A stretch of 64,000 bases of DNA, from the NCBI GenBank assembly GCA_021464415.1, contig CM038471.1:13568073-13632072 (forward strand), in the 5' to 3' direction. The stretch comes from Lonicera japonica. Its lineage: Eukaryota; Streptophyta; Magnoliopsida; Dipsacales; Caprifoliaceae. The notes beneath the pieces were generated by a model. The model ran no database searches. It saw nothing but the letters and a program-made list of their open reading frames with translations, and had not been told where the DNA came from. The first letter of the stretch is position 1. The number at the start of each line of letters is the position of its first letter. Positions 59,314-64,000 of the stretch are shown here, one piece after another. Made by a program: the position numbers and the translations under genes.

Positions 59314-61435
59314 AAAGCAAAACGCAATGATTAAATTTGATTTTTTTTTAAAATGCAATCCAGAACTACTCTTTTTTAAAAAATGCGGTATCCGAAAAGG
59401 GATCTCTCACAAGGGGTAACAGAATCTTCTACAAAAACTATCATCAGAAAAATTGGTATCTATGAACAATATCTTAGATCTTGAATACTCGTCAGAGGCA
59501 AATAACAAAACTCAAAAATTGTATCTTTTTAAAAAGAGTATATTTAGATTACATAAAAAATTCAAATTCAAGAATCAAATCCTAAATGCCCCATATCAGA
59601 CCAATTGCAATAATAATCATAATTAAAAATGACTAAAGAAGTTGAATTGAAAATCCAATTAGAAATGCCCCATATCAGTAAATTCTCCTTCTTTGTTCAA
59701 TTTTTAGGAATTAAATTTACTTTTTCATGTTCATTAGAAGACCCATAGCGCAATTACTAAAAATGGCCTATGCGTATTTCAAAATCTACTTTAGCCCCTA
59801 TTTTCATGCCTAGTGACCCAACCCAGCATTTAACTAGTTATTTAAGAGTTACCTTTTTGATTAATCAATAGTTAAAATTTTAATGTAGTACATAGAGAAT
59901 TAGATCTATAGGGAAATCTAACCATACATAATGGCAATATAAAAAGGGAAAATAATAAACCTTACAAGTTACAATGATTAAATTGTCTTCCATTCAAGAC
60001 ATAATGGGGGAAACAAAGCACAAAGGCAATATATATATATATATAATTTCAATACACAAAGGACCTTAGATTAACAGGGGAAAAAATGAACCTCCAAAAC
60101 TAGATGTAGTAAAACAAATCGGCACCATTTCAACGGAAGCTACGTTTTCTTGTTTTAGTTGTTGGGTTGTTATGCTTCCAAATAGAATTACACTGTAAAG
60201 TAATCCAGTCGGTAGCCAATATAAATACCCGTACATTGGTAATTAATCATCCCCAAATAGATATAATTTTTAGATTGGTTGAATGCTACTTTTGTCTCTG
60301 CTGATTTAATTTAATGCATTTCGCATCTTCTGGAGGCTTTGTTCTGAAAAGAATAAAACGAAGATAAAACCTTTTCACCGTATTAACCAAAAATACTATG
60401 ATGTTTTATAACAACCAAATACATGAGTCATTTTTTTAATATACTATTGGATTAGATTTGGTTTAAGTTTGTTTCAATGAGGTCAAGTAGTCCAATCTCA
60501 CAAGTTGTTTGGCGCACACACACATATATATATATAGGTATAGAGAAAGAGACAGGGGACATACATATACAAATAGGAAATGAGCACGTTCTGTTTATAA
60601 GAACCTGAAGGAAGATAATCTAGGTTTCAATTCCCCCGTGAGTGGTTCTTGAATTTCAATATGACTAGATCAATTGAATTATTAATGTGTTCTTGAACTC
60701 AGAAATAGTTTATAGGAAGGAAGAAGAGTGCTTTCTGCATCAAAAACTAAAGCCTCGACACCCTAATTGCACCGTCACACCCTCATTCTCTCAAATGAAA
60801 TTGTGCTTATGTTATTTTGTTTTTACAAGATTAATAAGAAAATTACATATTGGTCTTATGCTCCAATTGATTCCATTTATCAAGAACGAGTAATACAAAG
60901 CAGGGCTTGGTTCAGTAGCTTTGCCCACAACTGTTTTGGGATTAATTTATTTAGTGGGGTGTTTTATATTTGATCTGTGTTTGATTTTCTTATGGCTTTG
61001 CCAACAGAAATTAGTGCCATTTTTGATATGGTATAAATACACCTTATAAAAAAAATAAAAAGGAACGCATAAGTCTGAACTATTGGAGATGTATCTTTTA
61101 ACAGTTCTACCCAAACAGAGTCCAAACTACTTCAAATAAATCATCATGATTTTGGCTCAGACATGCTCCAAATACACAAAGGACTCACAATTTAAACTTA
61201 AATCACAACAAAAATAGATTTCCATATCCAAAAAATAATCCCAACAGGCCAAATCTGTAATATTGCTTTTGACAATGACATTAGCCTCTATGCTATGGAA
61301 TAATGAAACATCATAAATACTAAGTGAACAACACTCAATTAGCAATCAGTTTGACTACATAAAATTCTTATGAAATAAGAAAAACAAAACTAAAATTAGA
61401 GAGAAATGAGAGATGGACAAACTTGTAATCATTAC
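59314..61435. other. Noncoding upstream part of the CACTA element
   Basis: AT-rich with no recognisable protein. AATGCCCCATATCAG occurs twice (about 59586 and 59664). A (CA)n(TA)n run lies at 60514-60535. It may contain a long leader intron following the exon at 61436-61560. Confidence 0.4.
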
Positions 61436-61560
61436 CTAGAAAGCTTCTCAACTCTTGAATTCAATTCATTGTCGTAGTGAAAGAGGAGGAAGAAATATGA
61501 GTTTTTAGGGTTTGAGAAACAAGTGCGCAGTAGCGAGAACAAAGGAAATTTTATTTTTTA
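61436..61560 (-). promoter_or_regulatory. Possible first (leader) exon of the CACTA gene
   Basis: On minus, CTCAAACCCTAAAAACTC is followed by a C/T-rich stretch and ends CTTTCTAG|GTAATG, a good donor. AAACCCTAA boxes are common in plant gene leaders. The next exon is not located with certainty. Confidence 0.4.
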
Positions 61561-61800
61561 ATTATTTAGTTGAACTAAACGGGAGAAGAAATAAGGTGTC
61601 TTTCCCTTTTTTGGTGAGATGAGGAATCTTTTAAGGCGGGAGAAAATATACTCCATAGGAGGGAATTTTTGTCCTCCCTAGGCAGGAAGTTCCTTTTTTT
61701 GTTTTTTTGCTTAATCAATTTTCATGGAACATATATAATTATATATAAATGCATAATTTACTCAATAATTTTTCTTGATCTTTTTTACATAATTATATAG

Positions 61801-62650
61801 TCATGATGGATCTTATTTAATTGATATTGATTAGTATATTTTAAATATATAAATTTTATTAAAATTCAAAATTTTCATTTAAAGTTATGGCATTTAAATT
61901 ACAAACAAAATTATTAGTGTGCAAGAGTTTATTGTATGTCTATTATTGTTATGAGTGATTTATCTTTGATTTGACATCTTGATGTATGTATAAAACTAAT
62001 CCAATTGTATACAACCAAGGCATACCATAACATGTGTATTTTTATCCATTGAATTCTTATACTTTTTGAGAAAAAAATTGGTCAAAGATAGTGTTTTATA
62101 ATATAGACTAGGGTATACCCGTGCCATCTAGCACCATGAAATAAATAAAATACGATAATAAGATAAAAAAGAATAATGTTTGACTAATTTAAATCTGCAA
62201 ATTTTATTAAGTTTATATTGAATAACTGAAATACATGTTCAATCTCCATGCTAGAAAAACTAAAAATAAACTTAATTGGACCACCTTGTTTTAATTTTTT
62301 TAGATGCACTTTCAATCATATTTTTTAATTTTATTCCAATCTTAACAAAATACTTTTTTAACAAATTAAACTCAACGCCAGATGTGAAAATAATCCAATT
62401 GTGTCGACATTATGATTTAAAAATTAAATGATCCAAAAAATTGGACTGATATACTGTGAACAAATATACTAAGATGGCCAATAATGTATAAATACATAAA
62501 GTATGTTATTATATAATCACGATGGATCTTGTTTAATTGATATTGATTAGCATATTTTAAATATATAAATTTTATTAAAAATCAAATATTTTATTTGAAG
62601 TCATATATGGCATTTAAATTACAAACAAAATTATTAACGTGTAAGAGTTA
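61801..62650. repeat. Direct repeat of about 130 bp, spaced 716 bp
   Basis: Copies 61801-61930 and 62517-62650 share GATGGATCTT-TTTAATTGATATTGATTAG, TTTTAAATATATAAATTTTATTAAAA and GGCATTTAAATTACAAACAA, in order. The DNA between includes the dispersed repeat shared with 31500-31680. Phrases are given as short fragments of a longer match. Confidence 0.8.
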
Positions 62651-62949
62651 GGATATTTTCTTTGGCTATTTTAAGAGATGTCTTGTGAGACCCACTTATA
62701 TAATATATAATATGTATATGTATATGTATATATATAATATGAGATTTATCCGATCTTACCTTATGACTAATGTATGATAAAATTGTTTTGCCTTTAACAT
62801 ATAATGCATCAAATCTAATAAACTAATAATATAATCATTAAGTAATCTATGGAACAATGGTAAAATTAATTTTGAGAAATTAGAGATCCTATGCTCAATT
62901 CTCCTCTTTGACTTAACATTTTTATAAAAAACAATACAATTTAGAGAAA

Positions 62950-63240
62950 TATTTCCAAGGGTCACTAGCCATCGAAAATAATTTTTCATTACCAAGGGTA
63001 CTTTGTTGCCCTCGAAATTTAGAAATCATTTTCGACAAAGTCAACTACCTCTCGAAAATAGGTTAACCATTACCGACGAGACATAATTTTGTCAAAAATA
63101 ATAGTAGTGCTAAAAGTTCCTGCCATTTTTTTTGTTTTTCTAACAAAATTGGAATTCTTTTCTTATAGCATACTGTTTGTCGGAAATAAAATATAGTTTG
63201 GTAAAACATTTTCGATGACCATTTTTTGTGGTTGAAAAAG
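62950..63240. repeat. Right subterminal repeats of the large CACTA element
   Basis: Words CCATCGAAAATAAT, CTCGAAATTTAG, TTTTCGACAAAG, CTCTCGAAAATAG and GTCGGAAATAAA recur, matching the left subterminal zone. Confidence 0.7.
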
Positions 63241-63310
63241 GAGTTTTTTTGCGAGGACAATTCTATGGTTTCAAAAATCTTTATCGGAAATAAGGACTTT
63301 TGTTGTAATG

Positions 63311-63460
63311 TTAATCAAAGTCTTGATGAAAGCATCTATATGATGCAACCAATAGGATTCATAGCAAAGGCCAAGAGCACATATTGCGCAAGCTTAAGAA
63401 GTTCATTTATAGGCTTAAGCAAGTGTCTAGATCTTGGAACATCCGTTTTGATCAGGAAAT
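63311..63460 (+). pseudogene. Copia RT continues after the CACTA element
   Basis: The frame resumes with NQSLDESIYMMQPIGF and then, after a shift, reads like the copia RT stretch LKKSIYGLKQASRSWN. It follows FLNDS at 51661. The first bases, AATCAAAGTC, repeat the end of the left block, AATGATAGTC. The gypsy LTR at 63461 cuts it. Confidence 0.8.
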
Positions 63461-64000
63461 TGATTGAGCCCAGAAATTGCATTTCTAATCCCTTAAACAA
63501 GGCTCAATTAGCTTCTAGTTACCATCTAAAATCGAAAATTGCATGTAAATTCAGTTTAAGCATGAAAAGAAGGCATTGCATTGTATTTCTATGTTACTAA
63601 GTCATTTTGCAGGCCTAAAGTGGTTAAGAAACTGAAGTTGTATGCAAGATAGAAGGTTGAAAGCGGAAAAGTGCAAGAAGAAGGTCCGAAGAACAATTCA
63701 ATATCCATTCCAAGGCCCGATACGAGGAAAACTCCAAAAATTACCCCCCAAAGCACTAGCAAGAAGAGAATACAAAGTCCAAAAGCATGAATGAAATGAA
63801 TTCAAGTGTCCAAGAGTTATCCCAAGAGGAAAGAAGCTCAAACGAATCAATTCTGGAAGTTTCCGAGCAAAATCGAGAACTGCCGTAATAAGCCCGAGGT
63901 TGTAGCTGATCAAAGTTTTTCTACAATGAGAATTTGAAGAAATATCCATAAATATAAGTTATAGAGAATTAAATTACCTACTCGTAGGGAAAAACGGTAC
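63461..64000 (+). mobile_element. Start of a third Athila-like LTR (cut by window edge)
   Basis: It starts TGATTGAGCCCAGAAATTGC and matches 26848 onward without large gaps. The outer 5 bp are GAAAT (63456-63460). The other end is beyond the window. Confidence 0.8.

Larger units (their letters stand above)
51662..63310 (-). mobile_element. Large decayed CACTA (En/Spm) element, about 11.65 kb
   Basis: The copia RT reading frame stops at 51661 and resumes at 63311. The right end, read on minus, is CATTACAACAAAAG, one base from the common CACTACAACAAAA terminus. The left end CATTTCTAAGGG is poorly conserved. Subterminal zones at 51680-52090 and 62950-63240 are full of TCGAAAATA / TTTTTCGAC words. 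Inside lie TNP2 and Transposase_24-like genes on the minus strand, in the usual order. No clear 3-bp target duplication is visible (AGT versus TTA). Confidence 0.85.
39526..63460 (+). mobile_element. Shattered Ty1/copia element, coding pieces in five blocks
   Basis: Gag, protease, integrase and RT pieces lie at 39526-40399, 42970-43430, 49018-49117, 50244-51661 and 63311-63460, all + strand and in the correct order. Each junction resumes within a codon or two of where the previous block stopped. All blocks carry stops and frameshifts. The element order gag-PR-INT-RT is diagnostic for copia. A Tork-like origin is suggested by the gag sequence (inferred). No RNase H or 3' LTR is inside the window; its 5' LTR is not identified with certainty. 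Confidence 0.85.

Noticed and set aside
1..64000. Host protein-coding genes, tRNA, rRNA, CRISPR or bacterial operons
   Set aside because: No supporting sequence was found; all coding similarity is to transposable elements.

Overview
This 64 kb window looks like heterochromatic intergenic DNA from a large plant genome, probably a eudicot. I find no host gene. The sequence is AT-rich and is almost entirely transposable elements inserted into one another. The evidence is target-site duplications, terminal motifs and interrupted reading frames that resume in frame on the far side of an insertion. I see no bacterial features, CRISPR array, rRNA or tRNA.

Positions 1-23573 are one very large minus-strand LTR element. 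Its 5' LTR lies at 22112-23573, its primer-binding site at 22093-22110, and the start of its 3' LTR at 1-336. It shows no gag or pol. Its only coding content is a decayed, intron-containing gene on the opposite (+) strand, with exons at about 785, 5789, 9766, 9991 and 17379. It also holds two minisatellite fields (about 1378-5650 and 17990-19620) and 21-bp-period arrays with the palindromic core GACCGATCGGTC. Three solo Ty3/gypsy LTRs (2351-4908, 6146-9664, 10871-17371) have inserted into it. The third carries a nearly intact hAT DNA transposon (12570-16719) with a spliced 707-residue transposase, the only apparently undamaged gene in the window.

Positions 23574-39438 hold a copia-type LTR, then a minus-strand solo LTR stretched across 26365-39438. 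It contains another gypsy LTR (26848-30040, itself hit by a 602-bp hAT MITE), a non-autonomous CACTA element (30175-33312) and more LTR pieces.

Positions about 39526-63460 are a single shattered Ty1/copia element on the + strand. Its gag, protease, integrase and RT pieces resume in order after each insertion: a gypsy LTR (40400-42969), an opposed LTR pair inside one target duplication (43431-49017), a copia solo LTR (49118-50243), and an 11.6 kb CACTA element (51662-63310) carrying decayed TNP2 and Transposase_24-like genes and a second copy of the hAT MITE. A further gypsy LTR begins at 63461 and runs off the window.

The most unusual observations are the retroelement whose only gene is antisense and spliced, the 21-bp-period palindrome arrays, and a slot in several unrelated LTR families filled by 2-5 copies of a short self-complementary motif that differs between families and even between close relatives. 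Lineage names (Tekay-, Athila-, Tat/Ogre-, Tork-, SIRE-like) are inferences from remembered terminal sequences and protein motifs, not from database comparison.
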